A stretch of 64,000 nt of DNA from assembly GCA_002633005.1 (NCBI GenBank), contig NMRA01000080.1, positions 465,291 to 529,290 of the forward strand, read 5' to 3'. A model generated the notes under the pieces. The model did no database searches, was not told where the DNA came from, and saw nothing but the letters and a program-made list of their open reading frames with translations. Below are positions 44,901 to 55,398 of this stretch, in pieces; within the stretch, counting starts at the first letter, position 1; each line of letters begins with the position of its first letter. This DNA is from Phoronis australis. Its lineage: Eukaryota > Phoronida > Phoronidae. A program made the translations under genes and the position numbers.

Positions 44901-47900
44901 TTTTGCTGACAAAAATCGGGAGGACTAAAAAAAAAAAACGGTACCACCTCCGGAAGCATGCGTCTGCGTCTGTCTAAGCTCATCCGCCACTCCCACCTCC
45001 AAACATTTTTTGGCTGTAGAGTCGTAGTATTTGTCACCGCGGTTTACAATCACACGAGCCGTCATTGAGGAAATCCACCACGCTATCCCAGATGCCCCGG
45101 CAATGTTGACAATTTACGTTCCTCCGATACATAAAGAGCAACTTCCGCTTTTCGAGGTGAAAGTCGTCGGCAATGCGGCTGTAAGAAAGAAATTTGCCAC
45201 GGAAATTTTATATCAAATCCGATTTTTTTTACGCAGAAATATAATAAAATACGCGGACAGAACATTTGAAAAAAGCGAAAATCCGTGTTTCCGCGGAAAA
45301 TTCCAAGCCCGGTAATTTACACAATGTCGTGAGTGGAAGTGCCTCACCATTCAACTGTGCATTATGCTTGGCATCCTCCAACGCTTCACTACAAGTCTCG
45401 ATGCCAATCACCTCTTTTACATGTCTTGCCATCGTCTGACCAATAGTACCTGGACAGAAACAAAAAACTAGTCAATAAGTAGCACAGTACATAGCCTTGA
45501 TACAAAACTGTATAAGTGGCTGTGCAACAATGTGCATGAAAAAACTAGGGAAATAAAATCCGACTCAAAAATAGTGTCATTAAAAACTACACCCTTCCTT
45601 GCGTAGACCAAATAGTTTACAGAATGCTAAAAAAGAATTGTTATATTGTTATTCTGCCACCAAATTTGTGAAGCGGTAACAAGTTTAGCATTCAGTTTCA
45701 GCTCTATCAAGAAAATGTCGCCAATTTCTTTGTTGGAGATTCTTCTATCAACTGCTCTTCTCTCACAAGGTTGTGCACAGCTCAAAACAAATTACTGGAA
45801 TTGGTTGCATTGCATTCTTAGTTTAAATTACCAGCAAACCAAATTAATGAACAAACTTTGCTTTGGCAAAGTTATCGTCACCTCCCGAAAGATATTGCCA
45901 GAGAACAATGCAAGTAAATAAAATTTAACAGTCTTTTCACAGCTGCAATGGGCAAGGTGAGTCACTGACTCTCAGATTTTGCATGTGCCACATCCGGTTG
46001 TTAGCTCTTATGTTAATATAATATTCACGACAAGGTAAGTCACAGAACTACTTGTCTGGTGTGAAATTTCGAGGCCTCCTTAAAATTTACGTGCATTCTT
46101 TCCTCACTGCATAATTCAACATCCCAATCTCAGTGACCATTCAACACTTTGCTAGGGTTCTCTAGTAATCTCCCGAGCATACTCGTGAAACACTGGCATT
46201 TGACTCCAGAGAATTTGCATGGCTTTGCATGATCTTGGTTTTTCGCTAGGTTCTTTCATCTATTGAACAGAGCCCAGTGAAGGCACTTCAGGTTATCGCT
46301 ATAGCAACTGTGACAGTGTTTTTGAGACTAAATTGAGCAGTGAATAATTGCAGCAAAAGAAATTAGGTACAAATTATAGTAACCCACTGCTTTGTTATAA
46401 ACAAACCCTTTTATTTGAGGTGTTAAAATCTCACAGTCATTTGCCTCAACAAACGGCAGATTGATATGATCTCTCAAATTAATTTCAACATGCTATCTAC
46501 TTCCAGAAAGCATCTAATTTTTATGGAGGTACATTGTGTAATCTTATTGTTTTGTCCATATTCAGCTAAATGTACATCTTTGCTGATAAGTTAACTCAGA
46601 ATGACAAGACACCGACATCTACCAACGCACCAGTACCACAGCAAACATCCAGCACAACTGTGTCTTTGCCGACATCAGCCATTTCTCTCAACTTGTTGAA
46701 CAGTACTTCAGCACAGGGAACATTGATTTGGAAGAAGGCGCCGGGAGATATGCGAAAGTCGAGTCCGCAAACGGTCTCATGCAGATACGGAGTGCCAAAA
46801 AGTGGCTGGAAAGGAGCCACACCTCCAGAACACCGTGTGTAAGGGCTAGAAAAACAGAACAACAGGTGCAAATAAAAACATTAGGAGTTTACGAAAGGGT
46901 CGTAAGAAGAGCAAGCATTGGCATGACCAAGTTTTTAAAACTTTCTTCTGAAATACATTTGTTGCAGTCGATTACACTGCATGTAAGTGATTGTGCAGTA
47001 TAAATTTCAATAAAACATAAATTTACAGGAAAAAAAATTCAATAGTAAGCATAGCACATAACTACATACTGCTGACATACAACTTTGTCTGAACCACTTC
47101 CTAAGAAATTTAGAGGTCCCTCAAATGAGCAAGTTGACAATTTCTTATTTGTTTAGAGGTTCCAGTGAGATTAAGTGGATTTTCCCGATTGTTTTTCCCA
47201 GCCAACTGCTTTTGGTTGAGAAGTAATTTCTTTCACTGGCCTTATGCATGTAACAATAATGAAACAAACCACCTCGATGTAACATAGCGCCAAAACTATC
47301 AGACTTACCATTCTTGGAACAGTAAAGATGTAAAATGACATTCATCTCTTCCAGTTCCACGGAGAAAGTAATCACTCAATTCTTTTTTTGCCTCAGCAAT
47401 CGCATCCTGGAAACACACGGTAAGAGCATGACGTGGTAACATATGACCCCAACAAAAGCCAGTTTACATCATGATGACAGAGTAACAAATGAATGACTAA
47501 CAGTACATTGCCAAGAATAATGATGGCTACGTGTAATCATTCATGACAGTAGCCTTGAGCTATGATGAGAGTTGAGTAAAGCCACTACACAATCGTGTAG
47601 TTTCAAACGAACCAGTATTTCCAGAAAGTCACTTACGACCTAATGGAGAGTTATGTGCTACAAAAATTCATTCTTCACTGACATGAATCCTCCAGGTAAA
47701 AAACACCATGGGAACAACAATGCACACACCAAGGAAAGGAAAAAATTGCAATTTTGTTTGGACCAAAGGAGGTGAATATGCGATATCAGGGATACAAAGG
47801 TGAGAACAACATGCAACCAGGTTTGCACTGTCTAATACTTGTGTTCTCTGTAACACATGACAGAGGGTAGTCTACCAAATGGACTCACCTGAGCCAGATT

Positions 47901-50900
47901 CTGAGGGTGAAATGATATGGAGACCATGGTATCCCCTTTTTGGTTGGAGCGCAGTCTCATTGGCTTCCAGTGGCCTTGGTTGGATAAGTTAATAGGGGCA
48001 AACGAGGACTGACGGATGAAGTTTTCATAAGCCTGTTGAGTGAAGTGGTCAGTACTGATGACAGCAGTTAGGCATACGTAGAAGAAAAACACATATTAGG
48101 AAAATGAAATACATGTATGGCACTTTGCTTTACGCTCGGGAAACACATGGCAGAAACATCTCGCAAACAATGTGTAAAAAATGCAATTGTATAAATACTT
48201 TTAGAATGCTCATTTTGTGGTTTGAACAACATGTTATCTCCTAGTTGTCATGACAACTAGGGGGCATCATGAAAACTAGAGGACAAGAGTGACCTCTGTA
48301 TTCACTTTAGGGTAACTGAGCAAGTACCTCATAGAGGTGTGAATAAATTTAGGCTAGCCATCAAAGAGTATTGTCATTGTCCAGCTGAATGCTAGGCATC
48401 ACTGAATGGCCACCTGGGCTGTATTAAGCTAAACCATTTGAGTGTATTTACTTGTGCTACTGGTCTCAGACTGATTTCAGTTGCTCTTCATTAGTTGTTA
48501 CCCTTTTGTGGGTGTTCGATTTCCTTGATGGTGATGGACTGATTTACCATCGAAACATTGGACATCATGTAAATACCATATGTAACAAATTAAAGGTTAA
48601 TGCGAAACAGCGATAAAATCCACCTTAAAAAGAAAACTAGCCAATAAGACATAACTATTCCTTGTCCAACTTACTTTGGCCAGCTGCTTATGTCCATCTC
48701 TAGCCGTCACCAAGTGGTCAGTGTTCACACAGTAGATAACCTCTGCAACAACCAATGTCAAGCAATCAGTCCCAATAAAGTTACGTATACGTTAGTGTCA
48801 TTTTCAAAATTGAATCCAAGCTCACAAAAGTTTGTTTCACAGCAAGTAGTGTATTTGTTCATGTCAACTCTCAACACAATACTTTCAGAGTACCTGATCA
48901 ACACTATTGTTTCTAGTGTGTTTGGCTTTATGGCTTCCTTTTGATCATTAGGCATCACAATTTTAACGTATGTGGTGTTACCCTGGGCAGATATGATGTC
49001 ATCACGCAAGGTTAAAGTAACCTGTTTGTTGCAAAACATACAGAGCATCCCAAAATTCCCCTACCATAATGGCTGAGCAGAGAAGCCTTTCCCTCATGGC
49101 CAAAAACCACGGCGAGTTAATAGCAAAGTTAGTGTAGGAGGCCAAGTCATTCTGAACAGAGAATGTTGCTGAAATGATAAGTCATTTTTGTTGTTAACAA
49201 AATTCGCTGTGAGTCATGACAGAGAAATGGTATTTTGTGCGATTTCATTTGCCTTGTACTTTAATCAACTTTTTAAAAAAGTTGCTTCCTATTTCATACA
49301 AATCTTTCCAAACATGCATTTAACATATGAACAAATCAACGTTTTTTTGACTGGTACAACCCTTATTACTGAGCGCACAGAAACGTAAAATGCATTAAAC
49401 ATAAGCTTCAACCACCTTGATAAAATGACTTCAAGAAGAATATCATAAATTGCTTACTGTGGAAACGCCCAATGAATAATCCAACAACGCCTTCTCTTCC
49501 ATCAACACCCATGCCAACAGACAGGTCCTCTTTAAATCTGTTTTGAGTTGTGATTGGCTGGAATGGTAACAAAAAGGTGCAAAAAGTTTATTATCGATGG
49601 ACACGCACAAATTATTCAGAGACACAAACAAATAGAAATTGCCTGATAGGCAGCATCTTGTCAGATTAAAACTTTTTAATACAAAACTGTAAAATGATTA
49701 TTGCCTTTAAAGTTTGGTCATTAATTAGGGCAATAGTCTGATATAACGTGCCCGTATTTTGAGAACCAGTTTGATGCCTGTTATTTAATGGAGGAAACTG
49801 GTTATCAAAATTCGGGCACACTGTATCAGACCATTACCAATTTAGAATGCATTACAGTCAAATGAAGCTTAAAGCTGGCACTTCTTTTAACACAGACGTG
49901 TTTCATGAAAAATTCATTCATCCGCATAACTGAAGTGAACTTCTTGGCTGTAGTTTTGGTCATATATACAATGTTTTTAAAAATCCACAAATCATAATGA
50001 GCTGAGTTTGAATAGTATAAAATGAAAATTAAATTTGCAACCAGCGAGAAATAATGAAAACAGCCACAGAAAGACGTCTGCCAAGGTACAAATCTTTACA
50101 AGCATACAATGCACACCATTGCATGATGGCATTTTAGACCAAAACTATGCCACAAAAAATTGTAACGCAGATGTCTCTCCATGGATATATTAACTAAACT
50201 TTGCTTTGCGCTCAATATGCCTTACATAAAACCATCGGAACCTACTTACAGACGCCACTACTGGCTCCAATGGGCACAGCAAGCCATCGTTGTTCTCGAC
50301 TTGATGTTGTAGTTCAGGTGGAAATGTCTGTCTTGGATATGTCATTCGAAGTCCATTGGCTACTTTGGTCATGTAACGTTTCAATAAGTTGGACTTCAGC
50401 TGAAAGAAAAGAGGTCACATGAGTAAAACGACAGGAAACAGGACAAAAAGAAGCTGGAACCAAAAACAACCATAAGTGTTCTACCACTTAGTAGAACAAA
50501 ATTAATCCAATTAGTTCAACAATGACACATGAGAAAAAGGGTTACAAGTCGCAGATTCTCCCGGCACACAAATTCAAACAAGCTGCAAACTGCATGTTAT
50601 GTTCTTGCACAGTAATCTTTCTTTTTGTTAATTCACAAAAACATCTATAGTTACACAATATTTGCACTTGCTGGCCATGTTAGTCATTTGTACTGCTAAA
50701 TAACAAAGACGTACCCCCTGAAACACTATTTCAAACACAGATAAGGATTTTAAACATGGCTCAAACGAGATACAAAACACTAAAATATGGGGCTGCCGCA
50801 GATATTGTCACCCTCTTACACTGACCAATAAGAATTTCAAAAAATTTGCCTTCCCTTTCAACAAGTATTCAAATGAGGAGAATATCACACAACTGGAAAA

Positions 50901-53570
50901 GAATGAGCACTGTATCTTGTTCTCTTTGCTTTTGGTATTTTTTGCTCAATATTATGTTTTGCTTATTATAAGTAAGTCATTGTTTTATAGTTGAAAACCT
51001 GGATATAACGGTTCCCTTTCCATGCTAAATATTTGTATTTAATGTATTGTTATTTATTTTTTTAGCAATAAAAAGAATGAGCGCTTCCTTCTCCTGGATT
51101 GATAAAAGTCCCCAACGCATATGTCCAGCGCACTAATTGTAACAACAGGACGAGCCCAAGACCGAATGTACTCGGTCTAAGAGCAAACAGAACAGATTTT
51201 AGATTTGCACTAATTATGGACGTCAAATTCAAATATGTGAACAAACTTACGACTAACTGGTCCTCATATGGTTTTCTTACAAAACGTTCAACTGTCCACC
51301 TAAGGCTGAAAAACATCAAGCAGACATGATCTATCAGTATCAATCTCAGCATACCTATGACTACATCTTCTATATACTTCAAGTGGCTATAAACTCATGT
51401 TGTCTCTAAGAAACTAACTTTTAATTTAGATCAATTACAAAAAATAATCTTCCTAATTCAAGCAAGAAATTGACACTGGGCTTGGAAAAAAATGACTGTT
51501 TGTTATTTTTAGAGATCATCCTTAGCACATAATCAATCCATCAGAGGCCAACATGTAGAGCCTGGTCTTAAGAAAAAAATGACAAATGTTCTTTCCAAGT
51601 CCAGAAATCCCCTCTAATTTGACTAAGGAATTCTTTGAAACTAATTTCATCGGTAAGTGCATGGCCTAAATCAAAAGTAAGTACTTGTGACAGCAGGCGG
51701 AATTATAGCCACTTTACTGTGCATAGCTATCCAAATAACCAAATTCAGAAGTAGAGACTTAAGTCTTCAAAATCTATATAATGTTGCCACGTCAAGAATA
51801 GACTCGGACTAAAGATATCTGTAATGCAACTTGGATTGACAACTTAGGATAACAGCTATCAGAATTTTTTAGAAGCCTTTGAAAAATGAAAAAGGATTAA
51901 TATAGGTAATTGGTTTTAACTACTGCAGTATTATCCAGAACAAAAAGTTCAAACTCATCCCCAATTTCAAAATCTGTGTCCACAATGAGCAGCAACTGTA
52001 CAGAGGACTGGTGTAACAAGAGATAGTTTAAAGACATGGCAATAAATTTCCAATGGGGCTTTCACTCCTCTTAGGGGTCAGGTGCGTATGCCTTAGATTT
52101 TTTGGCTTGGTGAGAATTTAGAGCAATTTTTAAACAATTATTTTCAGAGTCAAATGAGGTCAATGTTCAGCTCAAAAATTAGGCATCAAATGCATTTCAA
52201 TAATTTATGCAGTACGCATAATTACATAATTTACGGGGTTATGAACTCATCTTCCGATGAAGAAATTAACTTTTGATTTACACCATTTACCCCACGTCTC
52301 AAATCTCAACTTGTTCATTACTTAACTGAGAAGTGATTTCTGGTCTTGCAAAGAAATGTCAGTTCCTCACTGCTTGAGACCAAACTCAGCAAATAACATG
52401 ACACGCGGTGACAAGCGTGACACGCGGTGACCAAACTCAGCAAATAACATGACACGCGGTGACAAGCGTGACACGCGGTGACCAAACTCAGCAAATAAAA
52501 TGACACGCGGTGACAAGCCAGCTTGTATAGCATGCGTTGACACAAGTAATAACGAACTGTCAGTTATTTCCAAGCCCTGAAATCACATCTAATTTCACTA
52601 AGAAACAATTTTAGACTGATTTCATGATAGTGAGTGGTCTATATCAAAAGTTTTCCGTGACAAGGGGGGTTTGTAGTAATTTTAATCAACACATTAACTA
52701 CTAGTATTGAATGGCTAAATTACATGGGGTTGATTTTTTTACTTAAGAACATCACAAGAAGGTCCGTTTGTACTCACAGATCATGTTGATTCTCCACAGT
52801 AGGGGCGAAATGTCCAGACAGCTTAACCCGATACTTGAAGTGTCGCCTAAGTAGCAGATCAAACGATATGAAGCAATTGTACCGAGTAAATGCACAACGC
52901 GATTTAGCCAGGTGAGCACAGCTTGCAATGACTGTCAGCACAAAGGTCAGTGAATTATCTTGGATTCACATATCATTACATATAAACTTCCAATTTTGTA
53001 CTAGCAGCAGATACAGTATATCTAGGAGAGAAAGTGGATGCACTGTTCCTGGTACTCATGACATGTATTTAAGTAGCCCAGAGAACCAGTTACTTCCATT
53101 GAATAACCCACATTGTTCAGTGGAAGTCTCTGGTTCTCAAATCAGGCATCAGGCAGCGTTACATCTGCAATTAGGCAAAATGTCCATGGATGCAATCTAA
53201 GGGATTTTACTATTTAGGGGGCATAACCATAAGCATAAGCTGGACATGTCTTTGACTTCAGAAGTTCAGTACCGTATATAATAACTACAAGGCTACCTAA
53301 CAAAATGTGAAAACTACCTTCATGCTCAGAATTGTAAAATGACGCTTAGTTTACCTTGTCTAAAAACATTGCCAATTACATCACAGGCACTGTCAGATGC
53401 TCGCCGTTATAATAATATATTGTGTATCGTGACTATTCAAGGTGCCTGTGTCAGTGTGTGAAACACATACCTGGTGTCTTTAACAAGTTTTACCAGCTCA
53501 AGTAATGTTTTGTCGAAAACGTTTTTCATCGGAAATGACTGCAGATTGCCCACCATTCGAGAATACCGGT
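41840..53570 (-). CDS. TRMT2B: tRNA/rRNA (uracil-5-)-methyltransferase, TRMT2B-like, 13 exons
   Basis: Exons (complement): 53570-53471, 52846-52778, 51305-51251, 50399-50250, 49557-49458, 48742-48675, 48032-47889, 47406-47309, 46845-46631, 45449-45348, 44244-44119, 43146-43047, 41960-41840. All have GT/AG borders and compatible phases. From the ATG at 53556 they give 477 codons plus stop with no break. Motifs: FFQIN 294-298; SAM-binding VLDVCCGTG 321-329; NPGRAGF 398-404; nucleophile Cys426 in VSCK; general-base Glu470 in HCEL after VDMFPQT. These are hallmarks of m5U54 methyltransferases of the TrmA/TRMT2 group. NP-x-RAG and VSCK, rather than DPPRAG and VSCNP, plus absence of an RRM domain, favour the mitochondrial paralog TRMT2B over TRMT2A; this comparison is from memory. 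The N-terminus is uncertain (see 53687-53848). Confidence 0.88.
42066..42134. mobile_element. CATGGGCGGCGCA fold-back element, copy 3
   Basis: 69 bp: CATGGGCGGTGCACCATAGG ... CAGTGCTGCGCCTCCCATG. The ends are near-perfect inverted repeats, with a G-tract and C-tract between. Confidence 0.75.
43047..43146 (-). CDS. TRMT2B: TRMT2 exon 12 (catalytic Cys)
   Basis: 100 nt, acceptor CTTTTTAACAG, donor CAA|GTGAGT. It encodes TTVLNALRQCEAVRKIVY then VSCKPFGYLSTNFV. Cys426 is the predicted nucleophile. Confidence 0.93.
43354..43423. mobile_element. CATGGGCGGCGCA fold-back element, copy 4
   Basis: 70 bp from CATGGGCGGCGCACCGTAGG to CACTGCGCTTACCATG. A further copy follows 7 bp later. Confidence 0.75.
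43430..43497. mobile_element. CATGGGCGGCGCA fold-back element, copy 5
   Basis: AGGGCGGCGCATCATAGGGG to AGTGCTGCGCCACCCATG, in tandem with the previous copy. Confidence 0.7.
44119..44244 (-). CDS. TRMT2B: TRMT2 exon 11 (NPGRAGF)
   Basis: 126 nt, acceptor GTGCTCTAG, donor TTTG|GTAAGC. It encodes DNTSYFCGRAEKVLKKLM then DVVAILNPGRAGF. NP-x-RAG is the motif-IV region that follows the SAM fold. Confidence 0.93.
44810..45311. mobile_element. CAGGGCTTGGAA-family TIR element
   Basis: Left end CAGGGCTTGGAATGACC with ACGCGGAAATTTT; right end TTTCCGCGGAAAATTCCAAG then CCCGG, inverted. ~500 bp in intron 10 of the methyltransferase, no coding potential. The related end GGGCTTGGAAA bounds 51478-52579. 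CAGGG ends suggest the hAT group. Confidence 0.6.
45348..45449 (-). CDS. TRMT2B: TRMT2 exon 10 (SAM-binding fold)
   Basis: 102 nt, acceptor TTTCTGTCCAG, donor AATG|GTGAGG. It encodes TIGQTMARHVKEVIGIETC then SEALEDAKHNAQLN, with the acidic E after the second strand. Confidence 0.94.
46631..46845 (-). CDS. TRMT2B: TRMT2 exon 9 (FFQIN, VLDVCCGTG)
   Basis: 215 nt, acceptor CTGTTTTTCTAG, donor TACTG|GTGCGT. It encodes RISPGAFFQINVPCAEVLF then VVLDVCCGT, the start of the SAM-binding domain. Longest exon of the gene. Confidence 0.95.
47309..47406 (-). CDS. TRMT2B: TRMT2 exon 8
   Basis: 98 nt, acceptor GTGTGTTTCCAG, donor GAATG|GTAAGT. It encodes DAIAEAKKELSDYFLRG then CHFTSLLFQE. Confidence 0.92.
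47889..48032 (-). CDS. TRMT2B: TRMT2 exon 7
   Basis: 144 nt, acceptor CACTCAACAG, donor CAG|GTGAGT, phase 0. It encodes AYENFIRQSSFAPINLSNQ, GHWKPMRLRSN and VSISFHPQNLAQ. Confidence 0.93.
48675..48742 (-). CDS. TRMT2B: TRMT2 exon 6
   Basis: 68 nt, acceptor GTTGTTGCAG, donor AAA|GTAAGT, phase 1 in, 0 out. It encodes VIYCVNTDHLVTARDGHKQ then LAK. Confidence 0.85.
49458..49557 (-). CDS. TRMT2B: TRMT2 exon 5
   Basis: 100 nt, acceptor TTACCATTCCAG, donor CACA|GTAAGC, phase 0 in, 1 out. It encodes QNRFKEDLSVGMGVDGREG then VVGLFIGRFH, matching the usual G-x-D-G-x-x-x-V-G-F-x-x-G block. The normal YRNK start of this block has diverged to QNRFK. Confidence 0.88.
49728..49838. mobile_element. 111-bp deletion derivative of the P-like TIR element
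   Basis: GGGCAATAGTCTGATATAAC, GTGCCCGTATTTTGAGAACC at the left and CAAAATTCGGGCACACTGTA, TCAGACCATTACC at the right. The same TIR sequences as 16490-17572 sit nearly back to back, the size expected of a MITE derived from it. Confidence 0.8.
50250..50399 (-). CDS. TRMT2B: TRMT2 exon 4
   Basis: 150 nt, acceptor TTTTCTTTCAG, donor TCT|GTAAGT, phase 0. It encodes LKSNLLKRYMTKVANGLR then LLCPLEPVVAS; C-P-L-E-P-V is conserved in the family. Confidence 0.92.
51251..51305 (-). CDS. TRMT2B: TRMT2 exon 3
   Basis: 55 nt, acceptor GATGTTTTTCAG, donor GTC|GTAAGT, phase 2 in, 0 out. It encodes LRWTVERFVRKPYEDQLV; P-Y-E-x-Q-L is conserved in animal TRMT2 proteins. Confidence 0.88.
51478..52579. repeat. 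Region bounded by CTGGGCTTGGAA ends with a ~1-kb duplication
   Basis: The left end CTGGGCTTGGAAAAAAATGA and right end ACTGTCAGTTATTTCCAAGC then CCTG are inverted. A third inverted end, CTTTCCAAGTCCAG, sits near 51604, so 51478-51606 may be a small MITE by itself. The sequence after that end (51606-51715) is similar to the sequence after the right end (52580-52690), which points to an old duplication ~974 bp apart. Confidence 0.5.
52380..52517 (+). repeat. 51-bp minisatellite, ~2.7 units
   Basis: CCAAACTC starts at 52380, 52431 and 52482, 51 bp apart. Each unit contains two GACACGCGGTGA sub-repeats (one in the last, partial unit). Copies differ by at most one base, so the array is recent. Confidence 0.85.
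52778..52846 (-). CDS. TRMT2B: TRMT2 exon 2
   Basis: 69 nt, acceptor TGCTACTTAG, donor GATCT|GTGAGT, phase 2 in and out. It encodes RHFKYRVKLSGHFAPTVEN then QHD. Confidence 0.75.
53471..53570 (-). CDS. TRMT2B: TRMT2 exon 1 or 2 (first confidently framed exon)
   Basis: 100 nt, acceptor TCTTTGGTTTCAG, donor CCAG|GTATGT, phase 1 in, 2 out. It encodes YSRMVGNLQSFPMKNVFDK then TLLELVKLVKDT. An internal ATG at 53556-53554 could start the protein, but the acceptor implies an upstream exon. Confidence 0.65.
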
Positions 53571-53686
53571 CTGAAACCAAAGATATTATAGTTATAGGAA
53601 ACTATAGTATCTTTGCTGAAACTTCAGCTTTTCAGTTGAGCCTGATGCCTATGGGCGCAGCCATGTTTAATGATTACCCGCACCAC

Positions 53687-53848
53687 CTGGCGTGAAAACT
53701 TGACGTCTGTCACTTGAGATCCAGCAGAGACTCTAAACGGCTGCTTCAATGCCTTCCGTCTCGTGACGAAGGCCTGATGAACCACGATCCGCGCAGTGCT
53801 GTAGTGGAGCGTAGGCGCACGTAGGGGCAGCCAACCACGTTTTGGCAT
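53687..53848 (-). CDS. TRMT2B: Candidate N-terminal exon with mitochondrial-type presequence
   Basis: The minus frame from ATG at 53848 reads MPKRGWLPLRAPTLHYST, then IVVHQAFVTRRKALKQPF: rich in Arg/Lys and hydroxylated residues with no acidic residue for ~45 positions, as a mitochondrial presequence would be. Its position just upstream of the first framed exon fits. However, the plausible donors (CAG|GTGGTG, CGG|GTAATC) end in phase 0, whereas the next exon needs phase 1. Either a micro-exon, a sequence error or a different start is involved. Confidence 0.4.
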
Positions 53849-54010
53849 TTAAACGTAGCGCCTACTCACCGTAAGTTACGTTCAGTGCTCAAAGTGTTGC
53901 TCTGGGGGCGCCTACTTAACCTCTAATTTTCAGTTACCGGCACAATGTACAGCACAGGATCTGCGTACAGTGCGCTTATCACTTCGTACTAGGAGGCTCA
54001 ATGTACATGA

Positions 54011-54045
54011 CCATAGGCGGCCCCCCCCCCCCNCCCCCCCCCCCC
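54011..54045 (+). repeat. Poly-C tract with an ambiguous base
   Basis: About 35 C residues broken by one N (54033), followed by an A-rich tract. The N here is a base-call ambiguity, unlike the contig joins at 13893 and 38426. Confidence 0.9.
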
Positions 54046-54667
54046 TTGGCTGCCGCAAAAAAAAACAGCAACAACGTGGGGGAAATGTTGAGTTTATTAA
54101 TTAATCCCGGTAATTAACATTGTACGGCTGAAACAAGATTTAAATGTGTGCACTAGTTTTAGTGTGTTTGGGGGGAGGGTTCAGATCCAATTTCAAGTGT
54201 CAAATTCGGAACACGGCGCAATCGTAACGGAACTATGGCTAAGTATAGGCTCTCCCGCGATATCCCAGGCGACCGGCAGTGGCACTACGACTCCGTGTCC
54301 GTCGTCTGCTTCCGCTGTGCAATATGAAGAAAATGGAATCTGAGTGACAATGAAAAAACAGAAGCTGCTGGTAAGATGTCAATTTTAATCGAAGCCTTAG
54401 TGAATCACTCAGAAACTGATAATTCTCTCTTTGTCAAACTTTAACTTAAGACGATTTCCAAAGCGGCGTCATTAATGGCAACACAAAAAACGGATTTGGT
54501 CTTTTGGGCAATTGAAGACTATTTTAAATACAACAAATTTGGATACGAACTGATTGCACAAAATATAAAAAGTATAATTAGCATTACAAAAAGAAGTAGC
54601 TTTCGCTCGCAAGCGCTTTGGACCATAAACAAGTACTGAGGTCTCTTAGTATCAAAGTTACGAGTGA

Positions 54668-54732
54668 ACTCGTGGTGGTGCAGTGGTAAAGCACTCGCGC
54701 TCTATCCGCAATGTCGTAAGTTTGATTCTGGG
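54668..54732 (+). repeat. tRNA-like SINE head
   Basis: TGGTGGTGCAGTGGTAAAGC resembles an A box and AAGTTTGATTCTGG a decayed B box 40-50 bp later. The stem cannot form a complete cloverleaf, so I call it a SINE head rather than a tRNA gene. Confidence 0.5.
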
Positions 54733-54819
54733 GTAATATCAGTATTTCAATTTTTACACGTTCTCCGTGTTTTTTATTCTTGGATATTACTTCAGGAATC
54801 AAGGAAAATTCTTGATTTT

Positions 54820-54979
54820 TAGAGGAAAAAACGGAAAAATTTTCCTGGGCGGGAGGGGGACAAACCCCGCCCCTCCCGACCTCCCCCCAATCGGTACTAT
54901 GCGCATCTACAATCGTGCTTTGAGCAAATGTTTACAGACAAAATGTTGCCCCCCTTGTGATATCCTAGATCCGCCACTG
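54820..54979 (-). mobile_element. Truncated CAGTGGC-family element
   Basis: Ends TAGATCCGCCACTG, the family terminus. Its GC-rich interior (GGCGGGAGGGGGACAAACCC, CGCCCCTCCCGACCTCCC) is the reverse complement of the interior of 31921-32178. The opposite terminus was not found. Confidence 0.55.
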
Positions 54980-55034
54980 ATGACTGATACCAACAGCTGG
55001 CCGGCCGGTGCGTTCAGTTCGTATTTTGAGGGGG

Positions 55035-55398
55035 CCTCTCGGCCGAATGGTTTACTCTTGGTCGTCGCACGTGCAACCAGGGTTCAAGTGCAACCGGAGA
55101 CACTGAAAGTTTGGACATTGGCGCCCAACTAAGGAAAAATCCACGATTAACCCTGTGATGTAAAGCGGCGGATGGAGAGCCAGGGGCCGACCTGCCGGGT
55201 AGTCGGGTGCATTCAGAACACAAAGAGAGCGTTGCTGAAGTCAAATTCCAGGACGCCGGGGGTGTTGCTGAGATCTAAAAGCCAAGAAGCGCGCCTGTTT
55301 CGCGGAAGGGGTAGTAGTGTTGTGAAACGTGACTTCCGGTTGTGACGACATGCACAGTCAGATAAAGCCTCCCTAAGCCGGTTGCCAAGTGGCAATTG
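55035..55398 (+). mobile_element. tRNA-derived SINE-like unit, copy 1
   Basis: The head CTCTCGGCCGAATGGTTTAC ... AGGGTTCAAGTGCAACCGG has A-box (GGCCGAATGG) and B-box (GGGTTCAAGT) spacing as in a Leu/Ser-type tRNA, followed by a ~300-bp unrelated body. The next copy begins directly after it. Confidence 0.6.

Noticed and set aside
47145-47375. 76-aa minus-strand ORF as a whole
   Set aside because: Only the part above 47309 is coding (exon 8, different frame use); the rest is intron.
49052-49160. Exon-like stretch between TRMT2 exons 5 and 6 with acceptor CATTTCAG and donor ATG|GTAGGG
   Set aside because: It would leave phase 0, while exon 6 needs phase 1, and its peptide does not resemble the family. 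Skipping it gives a clean in-frame join.
41840-53570. TRMT2A identity
   Set aside because: NP-x-RAG, VSCK and the lack of an RRM fit TRMT2B better. The alternative stays possible without a tree.
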